Assembly (NCBI GenBank): GCA_020205615.1
Contig: CM035167.1
Coordinates: forward strand, 133,327,483 to 133,391,482
DNA length: 64,000 nt
Direction: 5' to 3'
Origin: Panax quinquefolius
Taxonomy: Eukaryota; Streptophyta; Magnoliopsida; Apiales; Araliaceae
The first letter of the stretch is position 1; each line of letters starts with the position of its first letter. Positions 25,110-36,812 of this stretch are shown here, one piece after another. The translations under genes were made by a program, and so were the position numbers. The notes under the pieces are model-generated. The model had not been told where the DNA came from, made no database searches, and saw only the letters and a program-made list of their open reading frames with translations.

Positions 25110-26321
25110 TGCGTAAGACCCTAATTTTATGAAATAAAAGTATTCAATTTTCCTATTTAGTAAATGGTTAAATTGATAAAAGGTTAAAGTTAAGGGTGAT
25201 ATATGATTTTTTTCAAAAATACGCAAAGTGGTTATAAAATATTCATTATTGTTTGGAGAATATTCGTTTGGTCGTGGAATATTCTTTCAGTCGAGGAATA
25301 TTAAATGCAATGCCAGCTAGACCATTTGTGGGCCCCATAATGAGAATAAGCGTCTTGATGAAGAAAACAACAAAATTAAGTTTTTATAAATAACGGCGTA
25401 ATCGTTACCGTTAACACTGTTGGAATACCCGATGGTTAAAATACAGTTAATATGCGTGTTTGCACGGTGGCACACGGTTTTACACGGTTTTTTGAATTAT
25501 TGATCCTTACATAAGAAGGCACTACTCAATAATTATTACGATAATTCTTTATTCAATATTTTTATTTATTGATTCAATAATTGCTACGTTGAAATTTTAT
25601 ATTATTATTGTTCAATAATTGTCACTGCACAGTATTTCCCATTATCAGATCAATAATTCATATTATTCGAATAATATTATTAGATAGCATTATTGGCAAT
25701 GTCTAGAAAGTTACATCGAGGAGAGGTTTGGTCACCTAATTGCGGCGCCAAGATGAGGAGAAATCCTTATTGAAAGCCCTCTTCTCGAGGAACTACTGGT
25801 TGTCATTATTGTGATTACGTAATATTATTTGTGAATAATTAATTATTGATTTATATGATAAGAAATATTTATTTGATGTGAATATAAATGATGGATTTAT
25901 TTATATGGTTATAAATGAAGGAATTAATGTTGAGGTATTTTATTAGTATTTTTGTCGAAATGAAGGTATTAAAAATTAAACCAAAGTGTTTTTAGATATA
26001 TTTAATTAGTTATAATTTTTAATCCGAAATAGTTGGATCGTTGTAATTTTTGGATATGTTATACATATATAAGTTGAGTATATGTCCACAAATTTTGAAC
26101 CGTTAAAAATGAACGTATGATTTGTTATGAATTTTAAGAGGTGAATGGTTCATAAATTGTTGAAGTATCCGAATTTAGCATTTTGGTGAAAAATTCTAGA
26201 ATTGAGTGGGCCCCACTTGTGGTTGGTGAAGAAATGTGCTGAATTTTATTTCAAATGTGGTGGGTGGGAATAGTAGCAAGTAAAAGCCATCAGGTTGCAG
26301 GTCAAGTCTGCTAAAATTTCC

Positions 26322-26328
26322 TATAAAT
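26322..26328 (+). promoter_or_regulatory. LTR promoter TATA box (family B)
   Basis: TTCCTATAAATAGAGGGCTAAG, also found in the 3' LTR at about 30990 and on the minus strand at about 55727 and 63140 in family C. More than 3 kb of the LTR lies downstream, so R/U5 is unusually long. Confidence 0.7.
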
Positions 26329-26606
26329 AGAGGGCTAAGTTAGAATTAAAAATCACACCAAAAGCTCAAGTTTTCTCTATTTCTCTCTCTCGATATTTTG
26401 GCGTATTCTTGTGAGTATTTTGAGTATACTTTGAGTATTGCTATACTCTGATGCAAGTTCGTTCGGTGATTATTCCAATCCAAGAAATCTTGATTCTTTG
26501 AGGTAAGGGATGTTATTTTCTTCTCAAATGATATTATTTCTTCATATCATTATGCTGAAATATTGGTTGGAACTTTTTATCAAATTTGGAACTTTTTCAT
26601 GTCGGG

Positions 26607-26691
26607 GTTACTATTCACGAGTTACTATTCACGAGTTACTATTCATGAGTTACTATTCACGAGTTTCTTATTCACGAGTACTATTCATGAA
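26607..26691 (+). repeat. 14-bp tandem array GAGTTACTATTCAC
   Basis: About six units of GAGTTACTATTCAC with C/T and small indel variation, about 105 bp after the donor-like site. The same array is at 31265-31350 (3' LTR) and on the minus strand at about 55370-55450 and 62785-62870 (family C). Confidence 0.75.
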
Positions 26692-27999
26692 GCGTGAAGA
26701 TGTTTTTTGTGGAATTTCTATCTTTTGGTGTTTGAGTTACTATTCACGTATCTGACTTTATTCACGTGATATCTGACTATTCACTTATCACTAACCTTAT
26801 TCATAGAAAAATGAAAATTTTTCTTTTAAATCTAAAATATCTATTACGGATACTAGCTTTGATTGTATCCATGTTTTGATCATTCTTGAATTTTACACCA
26901 CTATGATTATTTTGAGATATTTTTGGATGTATAGATTAGGAGTTATGGATTTTATGAGAAAAGACTATTTTAAAAGTAACTATTTATAACTCCTTGCGGT
27001 TAACTCCAAAATTGATGAAATTTTTATTGAGAGTACATCTATATAATATCGATTGTACTCTGAATTTAAATAATTTTTGATAAAAGTACAATTTATGATA
27101 AATGTTTAAATATTCTAATTGGTTTTGGCCATATGAAAAATAGTAAATGAATTTTTAAAATTTCGAGAAAAATATATGTTCAATATGGGACTATTTTATG
27201 CTAAATCCCAGAAAAGAAATATTTTTAGAACTGATTTGGTATTTTTCATGAAAATGTTCTAGTTATGAGCAAATGAATTAAATATGTTATGTGAAGTAAG
27301 AAAATTAGAAAATATGATTTTATGGTTTGAGAATCATATATATGAGGTATATCTGATTTTTGATGAGGGTTTTAGTTATTGGTGATGAAATTTTATGAGT
27401 TTGGCATTTTATGATGATTAAATGCATTAATTAGTAAAGTGTAAACAATTTAATTAAATTATTTATAAGTTTGAGAAATGATTAAAATATTATTATAATA
27501 TTAATAATATTAGATTATGAGATTTCTAAGTGATTTATAACATTTGGATTAAGGTGTTATAAATATGGATATGAATTTTATTATGAAACTTTATCTTTTC
27601 GTATCGAGGAGTTCTTATGCACGTATCGGGACTACGGACTATGTCTGAATCGAGTCTTATTCACAACAAATTGGTTTCTTCTCCGACCAAATTATCGTTG
27701 ATTTATGAATCTTACTCTTGAAATTAAAACCATGTTTTGATTATATTATTTTATATAACATTCTTATAACCCTAATGATGATATTTCTCTTTGACTTGAG
27801 TGTAAAGATGGGTAGATTATTGGTATGATCGTGACCATAGGTTCTCTTTGGCCGATGGTGCAAAAGTTGAATTGTTGGTAGGTATGATCATAACCATTGA
27901 ATTTACAATTGAATATTTTTAGCTTAAGTGCAAAGGTGAATTGATCAACATGGTTATAATTATTGTTATATAACTTCGAAATGATTATGTATTTCTTTG

Positions 28000-28290
28000 A
28001 TATATGAATATCTTTGGCTCGTTGTGCAAAGATGACTGTTGTTGAATATCTTTGCTTTGTGGTGCAAAGATGAATTATTGATGAATATCTTTGGCTCGTA
28101 ATGCAAAGATGACACTTTGTTGTTGAATATCTTTAGCTTTGTAGTGCGAAGATGAATTATTGATGAATATCTTTGGCTCGTAATGCAAAGATGGCTGTTG
28201 TTGAATATCTTTGGCTTTGTAGTGTAAAGATGGCTGTTGATGAATATCTTTGACCGTGGTGCAAAGATGAATTTATTAAATATGATTATG
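28000..28290 (+). repeat. Hairpin array, 38-39 bp units of two alternating types
   Basis: Seven units of GAATATCTTTGGCTCGTAATG or GAATATCTTTAGCTTTGTAGTG followed by CAAAGATGA. Each contains ATCTTTG and CAAAGAT as a 7-bp stem with a loop of about 10 bases. The two types (GGCTCG and GCTTTG loops, spacers ACTGTTGTT and ATTATTGAT) largely alternate, giving a dimeric period of about 77 bp. Seven units are also present at 32650-32935 and eleven at 53325-53750 (minus). Confidence 0.75.
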
Positions 28291-29442
28291 AGCGAGAAGC
28301 GTGATTTGGTATAACCATGATATTTGATGTTTCGGTAAAGGCAGTGATGAAAATTATCTTAATTCTGGATGAGAAGAGAATTTAGAATCACAATTATGAT
28401 TATGAGTTATTCATATGATTGTGGAAAGGAACTGTTGATTGATGTTCTGAGGATAAAATATTGTTGGTGGACTTTTAACGTGGAGAAGACAATAGAATTT
28501 ATAGTCTATTTGACTCTTTTAATGGATTGCTTTCGTTCATTGCAACTATGGTTGAAAAGTTTTATCATCTACCATATGTTCTAAATCTACGATTCATTCT
28601 TGATGAAGACTATTGATAATTTATTTATCTTTAGTCATAATATTCTTTATTGAGCTAGTTGTGCTTTCACCCTTTTGTTTCACAATTCCTTTCGGGTAAT
28701 AAAAGTGTAAATTTGGGTTGGCGGGGATAACAAGGAATAGAAACGGTGGTCTATAGTTGTTGAGGTTCTCCACAAAGAGTATGAAAATAATTTTATTGAG
28801 GGCTTTAGTGTGTTGTATTTTATACATCATTTAATAATTATTTTGGTGAATTAAATAGGGTGAAAGGCGAACCCAACTTTGGAAGGGTGTTTTGTCACTA
28901 TCATACAAGATGTCTAATGACATACAAACTCGTGTTATCATAAGACATGGTTGTGCTTTCATCCACTTGCTGAGTATATTTACAAGCACTACTTATATAA
29001 TCTTGGTGTTTGTTTGGAGTATAATACCCAATTAAAGACGAAGGAGATAATGATATGTCGAGAAGACTCACCATTGGGAAGAATACGATAGTAATCTTCT
29101 TGTTTTTCTTTAGGGTCTATTAGATTGACCAGGATAATTACGTGGCCATATGATATCTACCATAACCTAAAAGCATGGCCTCCCACGTATACGAAGGTTT
29201 CTTTGAGCACTTCCCAAAGATTCTAATTTCTAAAAGCAGGTTTTTGACTATACCTTTATGTAAGGTGTCATTGTAGAACGTCTTCTGATTGGTATATATT
29301 TGTATCCAAACTCACGACATATGTGTTGTTGTATTTTGCACGACAATTGTTGTAATAAAGTTGTAGTTGTTTTTTTACACGTACCATATATTTGGCGACT
29401 CGAATGGGTTGGATGGAATGGACCTATTTTGGGATCGTTACA

Positions 29443-29767
29443 TTTGGTATCGAGCTTAGGGATATGATCTCTGGCGGAGATCGGGAATAGAACTAGGAGG
29501 AGAGATGAGTAAATCCTTCATTAGTGTGTCCTACCTAAGCTTATTTGTTGGTCCGTAATATCGGGATATTATGTGATATGTTAATTTGTTCAATTAACCC
29601 TTGTTTTGAAGTTGTATTCTAGAATGATATCTCGAAATATAGGAGATGAAGCAATGGAGAAATCATGAGGGCGGGGAAGATGGAATATGAAATGAAAGCA
29701 AGGTATTCTCAACTCTTGAAATACCAGTGCGTAAATTTAGGGACGAAATTTCATAAGGAGGGGAGAT
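29443..29767 (+). other. Family-B interior: primer site, remnant of gag start, polypurine tract
   Basis: Starts TTTGGTATCGAGCTTAGGG, close to the tRNA-iMet primer site but lacking CA of TATCAGAGC. It ends AAGGAGGGGAGAT, the polypurine tract, just before the 3' LTR. The first part aligns with the C leader (GGCGGAGATCGGG, TAGAACTAGGAGG), the last part with the end of the C pol region (GAAATTTCATAAGGAGG). No gag, protease, RT or integrase coding remains. Confidence 0.85.
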
Positions 29768-32700
29768 TGTAAGACCCCAATTTTATGAAATAAAAGTATT
29801 CAATTTTCTATTTTAGTAAATGGTTAAATTGATAAAAGGTTAAAGTTAAGGGTGATATATGATTTTTTTCAAAATACATGAGTGGTTATAAAATATTCAT
29901 TATTGTGTTAGGAGAATATTAGTTTGGTCGTGGAATATTCTTTACGTAGGGAATATTAAATGCAACAGTAGCGACCATTTATGGGCCCCATAACGAGAAT
30001 AAGCGCCGGATGAAGAAAATAACAAAATTAAGTTTTTATAAATAACGCAGTAATCGTTATCAATTAACATTTGTTGGAATACCGATGGTTAAAATACGAT
30101 AGTATCGTGTTTTTACGCGATATGCTTTACGCGGTTTTACATACGAGTATTTTTGAATTATTGATCCTTACATAAGAAGGCACTTTACTCAATAATTATT
30201 ACGATAATTCTTTATTCAATATTTTATTTTATTGATTCAATAATTGCTACGTTGAAATTTTATATTATTATTGTTCAATAATTGTCATCTTTGATATTTC
30301 CCATTATCGGATCAATAATTCATATTATTGAATAATATTATTAGATAGCATTATTGGCAATGTCTAGAAAGTTACATCGAGGAGAGGTTTGGTCACCTAA
30401 TTGCGCGCAAGATGAGGAGAAATCCTTATTGAAAGCCCTCTCTTTCTGAGGCTGCTGGTTGTCATTATTGTGATTACGTAATATTATTTGTGAATAATTA
30501 ATTATTGATTTATATGATAAGAAATATTTATTTGATGTGAATATAAATGATGGATTTATTTATATGGTTATAAATGAAGGAATTAATGTTGAGGTATTTT
30601 ATTAGTATTTTTGTCCGGAATGAAGGTATTAAAAATTAAACCCGGTGTTTTTGAGATATATTGCTTTAGTTATAATTTTTAATCCGAATAGTTGGATCGT
30701 TGTAATTTTTGGATATGTTATACATATATAAGTTGAGTATATGTCCACAAATTTTGAACCGTTAAAAATGAACGTAAGATTTGTTATGAATTTTAAGAGG
30801 TGAATGGTTCATAAATTGTTGAAGTATCCGAATTTAGCATTTTGGTGAAAAATTCTAGAATTGAGTGGGCCCCACTTGTGGTTGGTGAAGAAATGTGCTG
30901 AATTTTATTTCAAATGTGGTGGGTGGGAATAGTAGCGAGTAAAGCCATCGAGTGGTTGCGGTCAAGTCTCTGCTAAAATTTTCCTATAAATAGAGGCTAA
31001 GTTAGAATTGAAAATCACACCAAAACAAGTTTTCTCTCTTTTCTCTCTCGATATTTTGAGCGTATTCTTGTGAGTATTTTGAGTATACTTTGAGTATTGC
31101 TATATCGGTGCAAGTTCGTTTCAGCATATTCGATTCCAAATCAGAAATCTTGATTCTTTGAGGTAAGGGATGTTATTTTCTTCTCAAATGATATTATTTC
31201 TTGATATCATTACTTCTTTGAAATATTGGTTGGAACTTTTTATCAAATTTGGAACTTTTTCATGTCGGGTTACTATTCACGAGATTCTTATTCACGAGTT
31301 ACTATTCATGAGTTACTATTCACGAGTTCTTATTCACGAGTACTATTAATGAAGCGTGAAGATGTTTTTTGTGGAATTTCTATCTTTTGGTGTCGAGATT
31401 CTTATTCACGTATCTGGCCTTTATTCACGTATCTGACCTTATTCACGAATATTATTCAATCGAAAAATGAAAATTTTCTTTTAAATCTAAAATATCTATT
31501 ACGGATACTAGCTTTGATTGTATCCATGTTTTGATCATTCTTGAATTTTACACCACTATGATTATTTTGAGATATTTTTGGATGTATAGATTAGGAGTTA
31601 TGGATTTTATGAGAAAAGACTATTTTAAAAGTAACTATTTATAACTCCTTGCGGTTAACTCCAAAATTGATGAAATTTTTATTGAGAGTACATCTATATA
31701 ATATCGATTATACTCTGTGAATTTCGAATTTTTGGATAAAAGTACAATTTATGATAAATGTTTAAATATTAATTGGTTTTGGCCATATGAAAAATAGTAA
31801 ATGAATTTTTAAAATTTAGAGAAAATATATATTCAATATGGGACTATTTTATGCTAAATCCCGAGAAAAGAAATATTTTAGAACTGATTTGGTATTTTTC
31901 ATGAAAATGTTCTAGTTATGAGCAAATGAATTAAATATGTTATGTGAAGTAAGAAAATTAGAAAATATGATTTTATGGTTTGAGAATCATATATGAGGTA
32001 TATCTGATTTTTGATGAGGGTTTTAGTTATTGGTGATGAAATTTTATGAGTTTGGCATTTTATGATGATTAAATGCATTAATTAGTAAAGTGTAAACTAT
32101 TTAATTAAATTGTTTATAAGTTTGAGAAATGATTAAAATATTATTATAATATTAATAATATTAGATTATGAGATTTCTAAGTGATTTATAACATTTGGAT
32201 TAAGGTGTTATAAATATGGATATGAATTTTATTATGAAACTTTATCTTTTAGGTATGGAGGTTCTTATGCATGACGTATCACGGGACTATATCTTAATCA
32301 CGAGTCTTATTCACAACAAATTGGTTTTCTTCTACGACCAAATTATCGTTGATTTATGAATCTTACTCTTGAAATTAAAACCATGTTTTGATTATATTAT
32401 TTTTATATAACATTCTTATAACCACAATGATGATATTTCTCTTTGACTTGAGTGTAAAGATGGGTAGATTATTGGTATGATCGTGACCATAGGTTCTCTT
32501 TGGCGATGGTGCAAAAGTTGAATTGTTGGTTTGGTATGATCATAACCATTGAATTTACAATTGAATATTTTTAGCTTAAGTGCAAAGGTGAATTGATCAA
32601 CATGGTTATAATTATTGTTATATAACTTACGAAATGATTATGTATTTCTTTGATATATGAATATCTTTGGCTCGTTGTGCAAAGATGACTGTTTGTTGAA

Positions 32701-34094
32701 TATCTTTAGCTTTGTAGTGCAAAGATGAATTATTGATGAATATCTTTGGCTCGTGTCTGCAAAGATGACTGTTGTTGAATATCTTTGCTTTGTGGTGCAA
32801 AGATGAATTATTGATGAATATCTTTGGCTCGTAATGCAAAGATGACTTTGTTGTTGAATATCTTTAGCTTTGTAGTGTAAAGATGAACTGTTGATGAATA
32901 TCTTTGACTCGTAGTGCAAAGATGAATTTATTAGTATGATTATGAGCGAGGCGCTGTGATTTGGTATAACCATGATATTTGATGTTTCGGGTAAAGACAG
33001 TGATGAAAATTATCTTCGTCTGATATGATGAGAAGAGGAATTTAGAATCACAATTATGATTATGAGTTATTCATATGATTGTGGAAAGGAACTGTTGATT
33101 GATGTTACGAGGATAAAATATTGTTGGTGGACTTTTAACGTGGAGAAGATAATAGACTTTATAGTCTATTTGACTCTTTTAATGGATTGCTTTCGTTCAT
33201 TTGCAACTATGGTTGAAAAGTTTTATCATCTACCATATGTTCTAAATCTACGATTCATTCTTGATGAAGACTATTGATAATTTATTTATCTTTAGTCATA
33301 ATATTCTTCTTGAGCTAGTTGTGCTCACCCTTTTGTTTCACAATTCCTTTCGGGTAATAAAAGTGTAGGCGGGTTGGCGGGGATAACAAGGGAATAGAAG
33401 CGGTGGTCTATAGTTGTTGAGGTTCTCCCAAAGAGTATGAAAATAATTTTATTGAGGGCTTTAGTGTGTTGTATTTTATACATCATTTAATAATTATTTT
33501 TGGTGAATTAAATAGGGTGAGCGAACCCAACTTTAGAAGGGTGTTTTGTCACTATCATACAAGATGTCTAATGACATACAAACTTTCGTGTTATCATAAG
33601 ACATGGTTGTGCTCATCCACTTCTTTGAGTATATTTACAAGCACTACTTATATAATCTTGGTGTTTGTTTGGAGTATAATACCCAATTAGAGACGAGTGG
33701 AGATAATGATATGTCGAGAAGACTCACCATTGGGAAGAATACGATAGTAATCTTCTTGTTTTCTTTAGGGGTCTATTAGGTCAACCAAGGATAATTACGT
33801 GGCCATATGATATCTACCATAACCTAAAAGCATGGCCTCCCATGTATACGAAGGTTTCCTTGAGCACTTCCCAAAGATTCTAATTTCTAAAAGCAGGTTT
33901 TTGACTATACCTTTATGTAAGGTGTCATGTAGCGTCTTCTGATTGGTATATATTTGTATCCAAACTCACGGCATATGTGTTGTTGTATTTTTTGCACGAC
34001 AATTGTTGTAATAAAGTTGTAGTTATTTTTCGTACCATATATTTGGCGACTCAGAATGGGTTGGATGGAATGGACCTATTTTGGGATCGTTACA
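29768..34094 (+). repeat. Family-B 3' LTR (4.3 kb)
   Basis: Starts TGTAAGACCCC and ends GGGATCGTTACA. Collinear with the 5' LTR; differences are mostly short GC-word changes and small indels. Contains TATA at about 30990, donor-like GAG|GTAAGG at 31163, the 14-bp array 31265-31350 and seven hairpin units at 32650-32935. Confidence 0.9.
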
Positions 34095-35381
34095 CTGTCT
34101 ATGCATTTTACGCCGGACTTGATTCCGTCCTTATTAGTATTCTCATTGGAATAACTTTGCCTACATCAAGTACCGCATGCATGGTGATTTCTGTTGTTAT
34201 TCCATTCTTTATTATTCTGTTAGAACATCCTGTCGGTGCGAATTTCGCCTGACCTGGTTCCGTTATTTACTATTCTGTTGGAATAACCTATTTATACGAA
34301 GTACCGCATGAATGGTGATTTCTTTTTGTTATTCCATTCTTTATTATACTCAGTTGGTTAAATTTTGACTTCTATACTCCATGAAATTAGTGGAATATCC
34401 TTGATATTTGCGCTTCATCCAGTATCTTTTCATGAAAATATTCTTCTAAGCATTCTTGAATTTTACTCTACAAAGCAGTGTCATGTTGACAATTTTGACG
34501 TTATTGGTTCTTGGACAAATTAATTCTTGTACTTGTTTTATTGAATTCTTATATCATTGTCATCATCCTCATATTTATATTTTTTTTTAAAGTCATATGT
34601 GGCCTGTAGTGCATGGATGGACTTGGTATGATTATGACTAGTGATTATTCTTGTAATCATGACCGTAATGTTACAAATGATGTGGTAAAAGTCCTCGTTG
34701 GACCGTAGTGCATTGATGGATGATTGTTGGCATGATCATGACCATTAATGAATACACAAATATTCTTGGCCAGTAGTGCATGGATAATTATGGTCGTGAT
34801 ACTAAAGAATATCTTTGGTAGTAGTGCGGGTGATTCGATGATGTGGATTATTTATTAAAATTTGAGTCCCAAATGATAAAAGTGATGAAAACCTTTTAAA
34901 TCATAAAAGATAGTAGATTTTATTATCTACTTGACTCTTTTAATGGATTGTTTTTTCCGCTGCAGTTAAACTTGATGTTTGTTATATTGTATCAGTTTAA
35001 CACTATTTAAGGCTAATGATAATTTATTCTGTATTATCTTAGTCATAATATTTCTTACTGGGCTAGTTGAGCTCACCCTTTCTTTCACTGTTCTCTTCAG
35101 AAAATGAGAATATAGCTGGAACGAGTCGGGGAACGGAGTGATGGTCCTAGATAGTGCATTTGTAGTCCTCACCATTCTGTGAAATAGTGTGATAATAATT
35201 GTAATGAGGACTCCTTTTGAGTTTGTATACTCTCTAGTAGACAATATTTGTATTCAAACTCACAGTTTATGTTTTGTCGTATTGTACACGACAGTTGTAT
35301 TATTAAGTTGTATTTGAATTCTGTACCATGTATCTGGCGACTCAAGATGTGTGATGTATACCTAATTTTGGGGGCGTCACA
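34095..35381 (+). repeat. Family-A downstream LTR, final part
   Basis: Resumes in the 60-bp array and continues through the TTGGCC-type array (34600-34830) to GTATACCTAATTTTGGGGGCGTCACA, a complete LTR end followed by the TSD ATTGG. Confidence 0.87.
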
Positions 35382-35386
35382 ATTGG

Positions 35387-35851
35387 ACTATACACTGCTT
35401 GAGCATATATACTTCATAAATTATATATATATTTAATTATTTGAATTCAATATCTTTTATGGTTAAAAGAATTGAAGTTATTGAAATTAGGCAAATCATA
35501 AGGCAACCCTCTTGAGTTATCAGTGTGCTTTTGAAATTCGGTGTTGGATGAAGTAGTACTGAATATTCTTCCTTGCTGCTTGTTTTTCCTTCTTGGATGT
35601 GTAGAACGAGGGATAAAATTTGATCTCTTTTACAACTTTAATATTGTGTGATGTTAAATTATTAATTTAAATTGCATAAAATTTTGTCGTTTCAATTGGT
35701 TTTGGAGAACCGAAATCGCATCAAATGAAACCGCACCGCACCAATCACAAGCGGTTTCATGTGTGATTTTGAATTTGTGAAACTGCACCTAGACGATTTT
35801 GTGTGCAGTTTGGACTTCAAACCACACCAAACTTCATCATGCTCACCCCTA
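35387..35851 (+). mobile_element. Right fragment of the split hAT-like element
   Basis: Starts after the TSD ATTGG and ends with the inverted-repeat end CTCACCCCTA. The last 160 bp are rich in GAAACCGCACCGCACCAAT and AAACCACACCAAACTTC words, as in plant hAT subterminal regions. No ORF. Confidence 0.72.
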
Positions 35852-35859
35852 TTTATAAG

Positions 35860-36543
35860 ATATGGATCAAATATTGTTTTCAAGGCTAGGCTAGGGTACA
35901 CATGATATCAATGTCTTTAAATAAATAAAAAATTAATATCTTACAACAAATATATATTGATTTTTGCGCCAAGTAAATATAAATTTGCAATTATATATAA
36001 ATTTATAAGTGCAAATTTATAGTCTAAAAATTAAAAATCATTGTGTCCACTTAAACAAAAATTAACATTTTCCCAAGTAATATGTAACATAACCCATTTT
36101 TTTATTATATTTATTTATGAATGATTAAAGGAAAATGATTTATATGTCGATAAATATGTAACAAAGTTGGATTGCGATCAAAGTGAAAGTATATGCGATA
36201 AGATAAAATAAATTAAAGTGAGATATTTTTTAATTTTTATATATCTCATATATGCACATTCGTTACAATTTTAATTTCACTGAAAACTTTCGTAATTTAT
36301 ATAAGATGACTCATGATTAAACATGTGCATAGAAAGTAAGGTTTTTGTTTAAAGCTATACAACTTTTATGCAAAGCCAGATACCACCATCCTTTCTAAAA
36401 ATAAAAATAGATAAAAGTAGGGGAGAGATATACACTTTCTTAGAATACCAACTTTTTGTAGTGTGTGTATTAACTATTAACAATTAGCACTTTTATTTAA
36501 GAATCGTTAATTATCTATCTCCTATAGTCATATACTATAAAAT
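35860..36543. other. AT-rich intergenic DNA, nothing recognised
   Basis: AT-rich sequence with scattered A/T runs between the hAT end and a MITE. No coding potential, RNA gene or repeat family recognised. Confidence 0.55.
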
Positions 36544-36700
36544 ATTGAGAATAGTTAGTATGAAGTTGATTTTAGTCAATTAATCAATAAAATGTCGACA
36601 CATATGTCGGGAGGTGACATCTCTTTCTGCGTGTCAGCACTGTATTGGTCAATTGACTAACTTACCATGAAGTTAACTTCATGGTAACCGGATCCTAAAA
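36544..36700. mobile_element. MITE copy 1 (GGTTA...ATGAAGTTAA ends)
   Basis: The left end (GAGAATAGTTAGTATGAAG then TTTTAGTCAATTAATC) is roughly the inverse of the right end (GGTCAATTGACT then AACTTCATGGTAACCGG). A GACATCTC...GTGTCAGCACTG centre separates them. A second copy lies at 48822-48978, on the other side of the TRP gene. No coding capacity. Confidence 0.6.
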
Positions 36701-36812
36701 TATTGTACATGATATTATTGTGAGAATAACTTGTAAAATGGATGCGATAATAAATAATTTTCCTTTCCCAAACTAAACATCTCTCTTTATTTATAAAACT
36801 CGTGATGACAAC

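Larger units (their letters stand above)
25110..29442 (+). repeat. Family-B 5' LTR (4.3 kb)
   Basis: Four AATATTC boxes (25237-25303), TATA at 26322, donor-like GAG|GTAAGG at 26503, a 14-bp array (26607-26691), hairpin array (28000-28290), and the end GGGATCGTTACA. The 71- and 81-codon frames inside show no domain. Confidence 0.9.
25110..34094 (+). mobile_element. Family-B element: two 4.3-kb LTRs around a 0.33-kb interior (non-autonomous)
   Basis: LTRs at 25110-29442 (4333 bp) and 29768-34094 (4327 bp) run in the same direction and are collinear throughout. Between them are only 325 bp: a primer site, about 280 bp without a usable ORF, and a polypurine tract. The interior matches both ends of the family-C interior (61480-61704 and 56956-57060, minus), so it looks like a deletion derivative keeping only signals acting in cis. 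The TSD is unclear: CCTCA before and CTGTC after, with the first bases of the left LTR disturbed (TGCGTAAGACC instead of TGTAAGACC). Confidence 0.88.
7555..35381 (+). mobile_element. Family-A element reduced to two fused LTRs, with nested insertions; TSD ATTGG
   Basis: A family-A LTR starts TGTAAAACCCC at 7555 and a second starts identically at 22559. The second ends GGGGGCGTCACA at 35381. ATTGG flanks the pair at 7550-7554 and 35382-35386, so this is one insertion. The upstream LTR stops at ACGACAGTTGT (22558), about 90 bp before its expected end, and is fused directly to the second LTR: interior, primer site and coding region are missing. Later insertions interrupt it at 8991-21551, 22690-24010 and 25110-34094. 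The first 100 bp of the two LTRs are nearly identical, pointing to a recent origin. Confidence 0.88.
3342..35851. mobile_element. hAT-like non-autonomous DNA transposon, split by two LTR insertions
   Basis: The left end TAGGGCTGAG (3342) and right end CTCACCCCTA (ending 35851) form a terminal inverted repeat of the TAGGGGTGAGCA kind common in plant hAT elements. The subterminal parts contain the usual ACCGAAACCGCACC-like words. The flanks TCTATAAG (3334-3341) and TTTATAAG (35852-35859) match at 7 of 8 positions, the TSD length of hAT elements. Removing the LTR insertions 3547-7392 (TSD TATAC) and 7555-35381 (TSD ATTGG) leaves an element of about 0.8 kb (3342-3546, 7398-7554, 35387-35851). No transposase is visible. 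That both halves belong to one element is an inference from the ends and flanks. Confidence 0.75.

Noticed and set aside
28000..28290. CRISPR-like regular repeat array
   Set aside because: Units are degenerate, spacers are themselves repeated, and the context is a plant LTR. Not CRISPR.
25100..34104. A TSD for the family-B element
   Set aside because: CCTCA and CTGTC do not match. CTGTC may have stood on both sides, but the left junction is disturbed, so I do not claim it.
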